Positions 1 through 7,476 of a stretch of DNA of 64,000 nucleotides are shown in pieces. Origin of the DNA: Caldimonas caldifontis (GTDB taxonomy: Bacteria; Pseudomonadota; Gammaproteobacteria; Burkholderiales; Burkholderiaceae_C); contig NZ_PSNX01000006.1 of NCBI RefSeq assembly GCF_002930615.1, forward strand, positions 62,001 through 126,000. The letters run 5' to 3'. The notes beneath the pieces are model-generated. The model did not search any database. It was not told the DNA's origin and saw only the letters and a list, made by a program, of their open reading frames with translations. The position numbers and the translations under genes are program-made. Position 1 is the stretch's first letter. Each line of letters starts with the position of its first letter.

Positions 1-2
1 TG

Positions 3-884
3 CTGCTCGGTGCGGCGCCCGTCTGGGCGCAAACACCGACGGAAGGCGGCGCCCATGCCGCGCACTCGGGCGCGGCTGCCGCCCCAACGCGCGCCCCATC
101 GTCCGCGAACGCCACCATGGACCACGGCAGCATGCGCATGCAAGGCGGAGCCGCCCCCGCCGATGCCCGCGATCCGCACGCGTATGCCAATGGCTTGACC
201 TTGGAGTCGGGCCCGTACGCATTTCCTGGGCCACGGCAACTGCGGCTGTCCGATGAACATGCGTTTGGCAGCGTGCTCCTCGATCGCCTGGAGCGCGTCG
301 ACACGAAGGACGGCAACGCCACCGCCTATGAGGCGCAAGCCTGGTTCGGCGGCACCTACGACCGCCTGGTCCTCAAGGCCGAAGGGGACGTCGCCGACGG
401 CAAACTGGAGGAGGCACGCACCGAGGTCCTTTGGGGCCACGCGGTGGCTCCGTTCTGGGACACCCAACTCGGGGTGCGGCAGGACAGCGGCGCCGGCCCT
501 GACCGGACTTGGCTCGCTGTGGGCATCCAAGGGCTCGCCCCGTACTGGTTCGACGTCGATGCCACGGCCTACGTCGGCGGCGCGGGACGCACGGCACTGC
601 GCCTGTCGGGCGAGTACGAGCTCCTGCTCACCCAGCGCCTGATTCTGCAGCCCCGCATGGAAGTCAATCTGTATGGCCGGCGCGATGAAGCGCGTGGCCT
701 GGGCAGCGGGCTGGCCGATGCCACCACAGGGCTGCGCCTGCGTTACGAATTCTCGCGCCAGTTCGCGCCCTATGTCGGCGTCGAATGGGCGGGCAAGTTT
801 GGACAGACGGCGGATTTTGCGCGCGCCGAAGGGCAGCGCACCCGGCAAACGCGGTATGTGGCGGGCGTGCGCCTGTGGTTCTAG
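3..884 (+). CDS. copB: Copper resistance protein B (CopB), 5' end outside window
   Basis: This is an outer-membrane protein of the CopB family, associated with copper binding or efflux at the outer membrane. The frame is open to the left edge, so the start and most of the signal peptide are missing. The first visible residues (LLGAAPVWAQ) look like the end of a Sec signal peptide. A Met/His-containing stretch follows (near MDHGSM), which could bind copper. The rest has the alternating character of a beta-barrel and ends in a terminal Phe (GVRLWF), as outer-membrane barrels usually do. About 293 residues are visible. It is followed by a periplasmic cupredoxin, a DUF411 protein and a copper ATPase, which supports the copper role. 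In this family a CopA multicopper oxidase usually lies just upstream, here outside the window. Confidence 0.9.
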   Translation: MLGAAPVWAQTPTEGGAHAAHSGAAAAPTRAPSSANATMDHGSMRMQGGAAPADARDPHAYANGLTLESGPYAFPGPRQLRLSDEHAFGSVLLDRLERVDTKDGNATAYEAQAWFGGTYDRLVLKAEGDVADGKLEEARTEVLWGHAVAPFWDTQLGVRQDSGAGPDRTWLAVGIQGLAPYWFDVDATAYVGGAGRTALRLSGEYELLLTQRLILQPRMEVNLYGRRDEARGLGSGLADATTGLRLRYEFSRQFAPYVGVEWAGKFGQTADFARAEGQRTRQTRYVAGVRLWF

Positions 885-937
885 CAGCGCCCACGCACAA
901 CCACGATCTCATTCACGAATCCCATCAGGAGCATCCA

Positions 938-1453
938 ATGATGAAGAAAACCTTGAGCGTTTTGGCGCTGAGCGCGTTGCCTGTGTTGGCGCTGGCCGCC
1001 GGCAATCATCAGGGCGGCCATGGCATGGCCGGGCACGACATGCAAGGCATGCACGGTTCGATGCACGGTGGCGCATCACACTCCAACGTCGGCAAACCAG
1101 GCGATCCCGCCAAGGTCGACCGCACCATCGAGGTGGTCATGGACGACTCGATGCGGTTCACGCCCGCCACCATCACGGTCAAAAAGGGCGAGACGATCCG
1201 CTTCTTTGTCAAAAACGCGGGCAAGGTGCCGCATGAAATGGTGGTCGGCTCCTTGCAGGAGCTCAAAGAACACGCTGAGATGATGCGCAAGATGCCCCAG
1301 ATGCAGCATGCCGAGCCGAACATGGTGACGCTCCAGCCTGGCCAGCGCGGCGGGCTGGTTTGGCAGTTCGATCAGCCCGGTACGGTGGACTTCGCCTGCC
1401 TCATCCCCGGCCATATGGAAGCGGGCATGGTGGGCAAGATCGTCGTCGAGTAA
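938..1453 (+). CDS. Periplasmic cupredoxin-domain copper protein (CopI-like)
   Basis: The product has 171 residues: a signal peptide (about 1-21), a His/Met-rich segment (about 24-50) and a plastocyanin-like cupredoxin domain. Candidate type-1 copper ligands are His99 in VPHEM, then Cys154, His159 and Met164 in FACLIPGHMEAGM. Start choice: the ATG at 938 follows a CAGGA box by seven bases. A second ATG at 941 is also possible. The frame extends upstream to 785, but that part overlaps copB and lacks a signal peptide. Related CopI proteins protect against copper in the periplasm; here the role is inferred from the domain and the cop neighbours. It lies 53 bp after copB and is probably cotranscribed. 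Confidence 0.85.
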   Translation: MMKKTLSVLALSALPVLALAAGNHQGGHGMAGHDMQGMHGSMHGGASHSNVGKPGDPAKVDRTIEVVMDDSMRFTPATITVKKGETIRFFVKNAGKVPHEMVVGSLQELKEHAEMMRKMPQMQHAEPNMVTLQPGQRGGLVWQFDQPGTVDFACLIPGHMEAGMVGKIVVE

Positions 1454-1477
1454 GCAGCGTCACCGGGGGTCCTTGTC

Positions 1478-1960
1478 ATGCACCAAACCGGTGATCAACC
1501 GTTCCCCCGGCGGCGCAGGCTGCTGCTGGCGGTGCTTGCGCTGAGTCTTCCCTCCCTGGCACCAGCCGCCGCACCGCAGACGCTTGCCGTGCAGGTGTGG
1601 AAGGACCCGAACTGTGGGTGTTGCAAGGACTGGATTGCCCACCTGGAGAAAAGCGGATTCCGCGTGAGTGCCGTCGACCAGGGCAACAGCGCAGCCCGCA
1701 CTCGCCTCGGGATGCCGCAGAAATTCGGTTCCTGCCATACGGCCCTGATCCAGGGCTATGTGATCGAAGGCCACGTACCCGCAACGGACATCCAGCGGCT
1801 GCTCAAGGAAAAGCCCCAAGCCCTGGGCTTGGCGGTGCCGGGCATGCCCATTGGTTCACCCGGCATGGATGGTGTCGCCTACGGAGGACGCCGTGATGCC
1901 TACAAAGTCTTGCTGGTTGGGAAAGACGGAGCAGCGCAAGTTTTCGGTTCTTATCCGTGA
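1478..1960 (+). CDS. DUF411 metal-binding protein (CopG-like)
   Basis: The product has 160 residues with an Arg-rich N-terminus and hydrophobic core typical of an export signal (about 11-31). The DUF411 domain carries the CGCC motif (Cys46, Cys48, Cys49) and a later Cys86-His87 pair (GSCHTA). Proteins of this family in copper and silver loci bind copper or exchange thiols in the periplasm. It starts 24 bp after the cupredoxin gene. Function is inferred from family and context; whether it works as a chaperone or as an oxidoreductase is not visible from the sequence. Confidence 0.85.
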   Translation: MHQTGDQPFPRRRRLLLAVLALSLPSLAPAAAPQTLAVQVWKDPNCGCCKDWIAHLEKSGFRVSAVDQGNSAARTRLGMPQKFGSCHTALIQGYVIEGHVPATDIQRLLKEKPQALGLAVPGMPIGSPGMDGVAYGGRRDAYKVLLVGKDGAAQVFGSYP

Positions 1961-2076
1961 AGAAACCATGCACTGACCGTGTGCCGATTGGATCCATGAG
2001 GCGCAGCAGCGGTCTTGCAACCTGGAACAGGAGGCCGGCGCCGACCGCGCCGATCCTCGATGAAGGGAACACCGCG

Positions 2077-2331
2077 ATGAACGCGACTGACCAAGAACAC
2101 CTCCACGACACGCGCGGCCAGTCCGGCCTGAATCGGCGCATGAGGACCGCGTTGCTGATGGTTGCCCTCATCGGCGGCTTCTATCTGCTGCGCGAGCACT
2201 GGATCCATGTCGCAGGCAATTGGGTGTACCTGTTGCTGCTGGCGTGCCCGCTGATGCACCTGCTGCATGGCCACGGTGGCGATGGCGGGCATGGTGCGCC
2301 GCCCGACAAACCCGCCAACAGGGAGGCGTGA
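2077..2331 (+). CDS. DUF2933 small membrane protein
   Basis: The product has 84 residues and two hydrophobic segments (about 24-38 and 48-64) joined by a short [11 protein letters not shown] loop, followed by a His/Gly-rich tail ([13 protein letters not shown]) that could bind metal. The ATG at 2077 has a GAAGGGA box 8 bp upstream. The frame runs back to 1957, but the upstream part is polar and does not resemble the family. DUF2933 proteins recur in copper, silver and mercury resistance clusters, with no settled biochemical role. The gene sits immediately before the copper ATPase. Confidence 0.8.
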   Translation: MNATDQEHLHDTRGQSGLNRRMRTALLMVALIGGFYLLREHWIHVAGNWVYLLLLACPLMHLLHGHGGDGGHGAPPDKPANREA

Positions 2332-2335
2332 AGTC

Positions 2336-4693
2336 ATGGACCTGCGATCAGACCACGAACACCGCCGACACGCCCACGACCACCCGAGCGCACTGCAGTG
2401 GGCCGAAGGTCTGAAGGACCCTGTCTGCGGCATGGACGTGACCGCGCAGTCCGAGCACCACGTCGAGCACGCAGGCCGACTCTTTTACTTCTGCAGCGCC
2501 AAGTGCCGGGCGAAGTTCGTCGCCGAGCCGGCGCGCTATGCCTACAGCGGCCATGAGCCTTCGTCTGTCGAAGCGCCGGCGCTGGCGGCAGGCACGATCT
2601 ACACCTGCCCCATGCACCCCGAGATCCGGCAGGATCACCCCGGCTATTGTCCGAAGTGCGGCATGGCGCTGGAGCCGGTGCTGCCGGATCTCGAAGGAGA
2701 AGAGAGTCCCGAGCTGCGCGATTTCCAGCGCCGCTTCTGGTGCACCCTGCCGCTGACCGTCATGGTCACTGTGCTTGCCATGTTCGGCCACCAGTTGCAT
2801 TGGTTCGAGGCGCGCACACAGACCTGGATCGAACTCGTTCTGTCCCTGCCCATCGTCCTGTGGGCGGGTCGGCCGTTCTTCGTGCGCGGCTGGCAGTCCG
2901 TGGTCCATCGCAGCCCGAACATGTGGACCCTGATCGGGCTGGGCACCGGGGCGGCGTTCGTCTACAGCGTGGCGGCGACCGTGGCCCCACAACTGTTCCC
3001 GGACTCGTTCGTGTCCATGGGACGGGTCGCGGTGTACTTCGAGGCGGCGGCGGTGATCATTTCCCTGACCCTGCTGGGGCAGGTACTGGAACTCAAGGCG
3101 CGTTCGCAGACCTCGGCCGCCATCAAGTCCTTGCTCGGACTGACCCCCAAGACCGCCCGGCGCCTTCGCGACGATGGCACGGAAGAGGACGTGCCCCTGA
3201 CGCACATCCATGTCGGCGATCGGCTGCGCATTCGACCCGGCGAAAAGGTTCCGGTAGATGGTACGGTAATCGAGGGCAGCAGCGCTGTGGACGAATCGAT
3301 GCTGACGGGGGAGTCCCTGCCCGTGACCAAGCGGGTGGGCGACAAGGTCATCGGTGCGACGCTCAATACCAGTGGCGCGCTCGTCATGGTCGCCGAACGT
3401 GTCGGCTCGGCGACCATGCTGTCCCAGATTGTGCAGATGGTGGCGCAGGCGCAGCGGTCCAAGGCGCCGATGCAGCGCATGGCCGATGTCGTGGCGGGCT
3501 ATTTCGTGGTCGCGACGGTGTCCATCGCCGTGCTGACCTTTTTTGCCTGGGGCCTGTTCGGGCCGGAACCGCGTTGGGTTTTTGGCCTCATCAACGCCGT
3601 GGCTGTGCTGATCATCGCCTGCCCCTGCGCGCTGGGCTTGGCCACGCCCATGTCGATCATGGTGGCGACCGGGCGAGGGGCTACGCAGGGGGTGCTGTTT
3701 CGCGATGCCGCCGCGATCGAGAAAATGCGCCAGGTCGATACCCTGATCGTCGACAAGACCGGCACATTGACCGAGGGCCGGCCGCGCTATCAGACGACGA
3801 TCGCAGCCGAAGGCTTCACCGCCGGCGAAGCCTTGCGACTGGCTGCCAGCCTCGACCAGGGCAGCGAGCACCCGCTGGCGGAAGCCATCGTCACGGCCGC
3901 GCGCGAGCAGGGCCTGGTGCTCTCACGCGCCGAGGAGTTCGACTCGCACTCAGGCATCGGCGTGCGCGGGCGCGTCGATGGACATGCCGTGGCACTGGGC
4001 AACACCGCGCTGATGGAACAGCTCGGTGTGGACGTGCGGCCATTGGCCGAGCGGGCGGAGGCGCTGCGCGGTGAGGGTGCCAGCGTGATGCATCTGGCCG
4101 TCGATGGCGTGCTCGCCGCAGTCCTGGCCGTCGCCGACCCGGTGAAGAAGACCACACCGCAAGCGCTGGCGTCGCTGCGCGCGGAGGGCTTGCGCGTCGT
4201 CATGGCCACGGGCGACGGTCTGACCACGGCCAAGGCCGTGGCGGCGCGCTTGGGCATCGATGAGGTGCATGGCGAGGTCAAGCCCGCCGACAAACTGCAA
4301 CTGGTGGAGCGGCTGCAGCGCGAGGGGCGTATCGTTGCGATGGCTGGTGACGGCATCAATGATGCCCCGGCCTTGGCAAAGGCCGACGTCGGTATCGCCA
4401 TGGGCACCGGCACCGACGTGGCGATGAACAGCGCACAGATCACGCTCGTCAAGGGTGACCTGCGCGGTATTGCGGTGGCGCGCGCCTTGTCAGTGGCCAC
4501 GGTCCGCAACATGAAGCAGAACCTGATGTTCGCCTTTCTCTACAACGCACTGGGCATTCCCATTGCGGCCGGCGTGCTGTATCCGCTCACCGGTTGGCTG
4601 CTTTCACCGTTGATCGCCGCCCTGGCAATGAGTTTCAGCTCCGCATCGGTGATCGGCAATGCGCTGCGTTTGCGCGGCGTCCGTCTTGTCTGA
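2336..4693 (+). CDS. copA: Copper-translocating P1B-type ATPase
   Basis: This 785-residue inner-membrane pump exports Cu(I) (or Ag(I)) at the cost of ATP. In order it has a His-rich start, a YHS-type domain (KDPVCGMDV, residues 27-35), and a heavy-metal-binding zinc-ribbon-like segment (CPMHPEI ... CPKCGM, residues 91-110). The ATPase core follows: actuator TGES, the membrane CPC motif at 429-431, phosphorylated Asp473 in [13 protein letters not shown], and hinge GDGIND near 671. The late helices carry YN and MSFSSAS-type residues, as in copper pumps. A classical N-terminal CxxC HMA domain is absent. The start at 2336 has a GGGAGG box; longer in-frame starts (from 2267) overlap the DUF2933 gene. 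It is the last gene of the copper block. Confidence 0.93.
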   Translation: MDLRSDHEHRRHAHDHPSALQWAEGLKDPVCGMDVTAQSEHHVEHAGRLFYFCSAKCRAKFVAEPARYAYSGHEPSSVEAPALAAGTIYTCPMHPEIRQDHPGYCPKCGMALEPVLPDLEGEESPELRDFQRRFWCTLPLTVMVTVLAMFGHQLHWFEARTQTWIELVLSLPIVLWAGRPFFVRGWQSVVHRSPNMWTLIGLGTGAAFVYSVAATVAPQLFPDSFVSMGRVAVYFEAAAVIISLTLLGQVLELKARSQTSAAIKSLLGLTPKTARRLRDDGTEEDVPLTHIHVGDRLRIRPGEKVPVDGTVIEGSSAVDESMLTGESLPVTKRVGDKVIGATLNTSGALVMVAERVGSATMLSQIVQMVAQAQRSKAPMQRMADVVAGYFVVATVSIAVLTFFAWGLFGPEPRWVFGLINAVAVLIIACPCALGLATPMSIMVATGRGATQGVLFRDAAAIEKMRQVDTLIVDKTGTLTEGRPRYQTTIAAEGFTAGEALRLAASLDQGSEHPLAEAIVTAAREQGLVLSRAEEFDSHSGIGVRGRVDGHAVALGNTALMEQLGVDVRPLAERAEALRGEGASVMHLAVDGVLAAVLAVADPVKKTTPQALASLRAEGLRVVMATGDGLTTAKAVAARLGIDEVHGEVKPADKLQLVERLQREGRIVAMAGDGINDAPALAKADVGIAMGTGTDVAMNSAQITLVKGDLRGIAVARALSVATVRNMKQNLMFAFLYNALGIPIAAGVLYPLTGWLLSPLIAALAMSFSSASVIGNALRLRGVRLV

Positions 4694-4869
4694 ACACGAG
4701 GATCGTCGCGCGTGCCGTGGTGGGTGCTGGGCGCACACCCAGATCGCTGGGTCTGTCGTATCGGTTGCCACCCGACGTTGGACACCTGATCCCTATCGAG
4801 GCCTGGAATGCTCTCGACCACGGCACCTGAGCAGGATTGCCCGGGATTGCTCAATCGTTGAGAGAGTGG

Positions 4870-4900
4870 GTTGGATTCCGGTCGCGTCTGCACCACCAGT
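4870..4900 (+). other. tRNA 3'-tail-like sequence in the gap after the copper block
   Basis: The stretch has a GGTTGGATTCC segment resembling a T-arm and ends GTCTGCACCACCA, like the CCA end of a tRNA, just before a strong terminator. I could not fold a complete cloverleaf: the T-stem does not pair and the upstream bases give only a partial acceptor stem. It may be a decayed tRNA end or an integration scar, or chance. Apart from this and the terminator, I see no gene in 4694-5189; the open frames there match no family I know. Confidence 0.25.
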
Positions 4901-4905
4901 TTGGG

Positions 4906-4936
4906 AAGCCCCGTGAGGTTGTGCCTCACGGGGCTT
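4906..4936 (+). terminator. Rho-independent terminator
   Basis: A perfect 13-bp inverted repeat, AAGCCCCGTGAGG and CCTCACGGGGCTT, encloses the 5-base loop TTGTG. It is followed by CTTG rather than a long T-run. It lies about 210 bp beyond the end of the copper ATPase gene, so it could end that operon or a lost RNA gene. Confidence 0.7.
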
Positions 4937-5189
4937 CTTGCATTCGGGCAGACCTTCGTCGTGTCTTGTCTCAGCCACACTCCGCGCTCCCTCTTTCGGG
5001 GGTGTCCCGCGGCAGCATGGAGCCCCATTGCCTTTGCCGGTGCGAACTTTCTGGCAAACCGCACCGACACGGCCCGAGCCCATTGATCTGGCGAAGGGTC
5101 GTGCACCATGGTTCTCGCCTAGACTGGACGCCCGGACGACCGGCTACGGGCCGGCGCCAAAACCAACACCACATTGCTGAAGGGAATCA

Positions 5190-5876
5190 ATGATGCTGTC
5201 TCGTCGACTTGCATTGACGCTGGGTGCTGCCAGCGTTGGCGCGCTCCTCGTGGGGTGCGCAACGGAGAGTTCACGCGCACTGCAGGTGCAGCAGGTGCAA
5301 TCGGCGGCGGCGCCATACGGCGGCCCCCGCACGCCGATCGCCGTGGGGCGTTTTGACAACCGCTCGAGCTACATGCGCGGCGTCTTCTCCGATGGTGTGG
5401 ATCGCCTCGGAGCCCAGGCCAAGACGGCTCTGATTGCTCACCTGCATCAATCACAGCGCTTCGCCGTCCAGGACCGCGACAACCTGGCCGAGACCCAACA
5501 GGAAGCCAGGATTCAAGGGGCTGCGCAAAACCTCAAGGGGGCAGCCTACGTCGTCACGGGCGACATCACGGAGTTCGGGCGCAAGGAAGTGGGGGATCGT
5601 CAATTCTTCGGCGTGCTTGGCCGCGGCAAGGCCCAGATCGCCTATGCGAAGGTCACCCTGAACATCGTCAACAGCGTGACGGCGGAAGTTGTCTTCTCGG
5701 CGCGCGGAGCGGGCGAATACGAGCTGTCCAACCGTGAGGTCCTCGGCTTTGGCGGCACGGCCAGCTACGACGCCACGCTCAACGGCAAAGTCCTGGACCT
5801 CGCGCTGCGGGAGGCCGTGGATCACCTCGTGGCGGGCCGAGATTCGGGCCAGTGGGGCCAGGAGGCCAAGCGATGA
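5190..5876 (+). CDS. CsgG/HfaB-family lipoprotein
   Basis: The product has 228 residues with a lipoprotein signal (LVGC, Cys23) followed by a CsgG/HfaB fold (from about residue 48; PIAVGRFDNRS and DRDNLAETQQEA are typical). CsgG proteins form outer-membrane secretion channels for curli; HfaB helps anchor the holdfast. No curli subunit gene is nearby. It heads a three-gene operon with DUF4810 and GNA1162-type lipoproteins, an arrangement known in Neisseria and other betaproteobacteria and probably forming an envelope assembly. ATGATG at 5190 lies 8 bp after GAAGGGA. The stop overlaps the next start (ATGA). Confidence 0.85.
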   Translation: MMLSRRLALTLGAASVGALLVGCATESSRALQVQQVQSAAAPYGGPRTPIAVGRFDNRSSYMRGVFSDGVDRLGAQAKTALIAHLHQSQRFAVQDRDNLAETQQEARIQGAAQNLKGAAYVVTGDITEFGRKEVGDRQFFGVLGRGKAQIAYAKVTLNIVNSVTAEVVFSARGAGEYELSNREVLGFGGTASYDATLNGKVLDLALREAVDHLVAGRDSGQWGQEAKR

Positions 5877-6265
5877 GAGTCCATGCTCGCACGATGCGTC
5901 GTGCCGTGTGGGTGGCGCTTGTTGTCCTGGCGGGCTGCGCACAGCCACCCAAGCCCCTGTACATGTGGGAGAACTTTCCCCGGCAGCAATACGACGCCTT
6001 GCTCAGGGAGGGGGTCAGCCCGCTGGAGCAGATCTAGGCGATGGAAGCCCATGCCGAGAAGGCGAGAGCGGCGGGCGCTGAACTCCCACCCGGCTTCCGT
6101 GCGCACCTGGGCAAGCTGCACCTCGAGGTGGGCAATGCCGCTGCCGCGCGAGAGATGTGGAACGCCGAGAAGAAGGCTTTCCCGGAAGCGACTCCCTACA
6201 TGGACCACCTGCTCAAGCGGCTTGACGGGTCGGCATCCTCCGAATCGAAGAAGAACTCGACATGA
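5873..6265 (+). pseudogene. DUF4810 lipoprotein interrupted by an in-frame amber codon
   Basis: One reading frame encodes a DUF4810 lipoprotein across 130 codons, but TAG at 6035-6037 (codon 55) splits it. The part before the stop has a signal peptide with lipobox VLAGC (Cys22) and the family's LYMWENF segment. The part after continues without a frame change (EKARAAGAELPPGF, AEKKAFPEATPYMDHLLKRL). In relatives the stop position sits in a polar stretch (EKQIEAME-like), and CAG to TAG is a single transition. The ATG overlaps the CsgG gene's stop, and the frame's end overlaps the next start (6262). It may be a real nonsense mutation, a recoded stop or a sequencing error. Confidence 0.85.
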
Positions 6266-6933
6266 AGCGTTTTGTCTGCCTGACGTCCCTCGTGCTGGGG
6301 GGCGCCTTTCTGGCCGGTTGCGCGACGCCACCGGCCCCCTACGACTACACCGCCTTCCAGCGTGCGAAGCCGGCCTCCCTGCTGGTCATGCCGCCCCTCA
6401 ACGAGTCGCCCGAAGTGAAGGCGTCTCCGGGCGTCTGGTCCCATGCGGCTCGACCGCTCGCCGAAGGCGGCTACTACGTCTTGCCAGTGACTCTGGTGGA
6501 CGAGACGCTGCGCGGCAATGGTATCCAGACGGCAGCCGAGGCCCAGAGCATTCCCTATCCCAAGCTGCGGGAAGTGTTTGGTGCGGATGCGGCCGTCTAC
6601 ATCAAGGTCCATCGGTATGGCACGTCCTACAAGCTCATCGACAGCGAGACGCGCGTGGATGTCGAGGCGAAGATCATCGACCTGAGGGATGGGCAACTCC
6701 TCTGGTCGGGCAGTGCGTTCGCCTCCTCGGCCGAACAGAGCCAACAGGCTCAGGGCGGTCTGGTGGGTCTGCTGGTGACGGCCTTGGTCAAGCAGATCAT
6801 CGGGACGGCCACCGATGCGTCCTACCAGTTCGCGGGCACGGCGCAGGCGAGGCTGTTGGGCGGGCCCCGGTTCAACGGCGTCCTCCCAGGCCCGAGATCT
6901 CCCGCATACGGCAAGCCCATGCCCGCCCAATAG
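6262..6933 (+). CDS. GNA1162-family (DUF799) lipoprotein
   Basis: The product has 223 residues with lipobox LAGC (Cys20) and the GNA1162/DUF799 domain (about 30-200; SLLVMPPLNESPEV near its start, LRDGQLLWSG in the middle). The neisserial homologue is a surface-associated lipoprotein studied as a vaccine candidate. It is translationally coupled to the DUF4810 frame by an ATGA overlap. With CsgG and DUF4810 it probably forms an outer-membrane-linked complex; its substrate is unknown. The C-terminus is Pro/Gly-rich (about 195-223) and probably unstructured. Confidence 0.88.
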   Translation: MKRFVCLTSLVLGGAFLAGCATPPAPYDYTAFQRAKPASLLVMPPLNESPEVKASPGVWSHAARPLAEGGYYVLPVTLVDETLRGNGIQTAAEAQSIPYPKLREVFGADAAVYIKVHRYGTSYKLIDSETRVDVEAKIIDLRDGQLLWSGSAFASSAEQSQQAQGGLVGLLVTALVKQIIGTATDASYQFAGTAQARLLGGPRFNGVLPGPRSPAYGKPMPAQ

Positions 6934-6993
6934 CGGAGCGGCTCGGCGCTGGCCTGCGGTCCAGCGCCGGGGACGGTGGCTGCAAAGACCGGC

Positions 6994-7013
6994 ATACAAT
7001 CTCAGATTTGTAT
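6994..7013 (+). promoter_or_regulatory. Candidate promoter / inverted repeat before yajC
   Basis: ATACAA and TTGTAT form a 6-bp inverted repeat spaced by 8 bases. The left arm contains TACAAT (6995-7000), a good -10-like hexamer about 35 bp upstream of the yajC start. No clear -35 box is seen at the right spacing. It is the only AT-rich patch between the lipoprotein operon and yajC. Confidence 0.35.
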
Positions 7014-7035
7014 TGACCTTTCCCGGAGACTCCCC

Positions 7036-7362
7036 GTGTTCATCTCTGAAGCATTCGCCCAGGCGGCTCCCGCCGCGCAAGGCGGCACCGAATCGACCCT
7101 GCTGAGCCTGCTGCCGCTGGTGCTGATGTTCGTGGTGCTCTACTTCATCATGATCCGCCCCCAGATGAAGCGCCAGAAGGAGCACAAGGCCATGGTCGAG
7201 GCCCTGGCCAAGGGTGATGAGGTCGTGACCGCTGGCGGCCTGCTCGGCAAGATCGCCAAGCTGGGCGAGAGCTATCTGCACGTGGAGGTCGCCGATGGCG
7301 TGGAGATCCAGGTCCAGCGCTCGGCCGTGGTGCAGGTGCTGCCCAAGGGAACGATCAAGTAA
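7036..7362 (+). CDS. yajC: Preprotein translocase subunit YajC
   Basis: The product has 108 residues: a short periplasmic N-terminus (FISEAFAQAAPAAQ), one transmembrane helix (about 24-42, LLSLLPLVLMFVVLYFIMI), then RPQMKRQKEHK and the YajC domain (GDEVVTAGGLLGKIAKL). YajC associates with SecD and SecF at the Sec translocon. The start is taken as GTG 7036 because the family begins M/V-FIS and a CGGAGAC box lies 5 bp upstream; a longer frame from 6976 lacks homology. It is the first gene of yajC-secD-secF. Confidence 0.93.
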   Translation: MFISEAFAQAAPAAQGGTESTLLSLLPLVLMFVVLYFIMIRPQMKRQKEHKAMVEALAKGDEVVTAGGLLGKIAKLGESYLHVEVADGVEIQVQRSAVVQVLPKGTIK

Positions 7363-7399
7363 TCCAGGTCTCTGATCCGGCTGGATGCCGGAGAACCGG

Positions 7400-7422
7400 A
7401 AGGGCGCCGCTGGGGCGCCCTT
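7400..7422 (+). terminator. Hairpin between yajC and secD
   Basis: AAGGGCGCC and GGCGCCCTT form a 9-bp stem with a 5-base loop, followed by CGTTCC rather than a T-run. It may lower read-through into secD or protect the yajC transcript. I regard it as a partial terminator at most. Confidence 0.4.
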
Positions 7423-7476
7423 CGTTCCGCTGAGGCCTCGCCGCCTGGCCGCGGCAATGGGCATGAAAGAGCTGTC

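Noticed and set aside
4540-5109. Minus-strand frame covering the end of the copper ATPase and the gap
   Set aside because: It overlaps the ATPase end, crosses the terminator and shows no recognisable motif or ribosome site.
1-5189. Copper block as a recent mobile element
   Set aside because: No transposase, integrase or flanking repeats are seen in the window, and base composition matches the neighbours; only the tRNA-like tail hints at integration.
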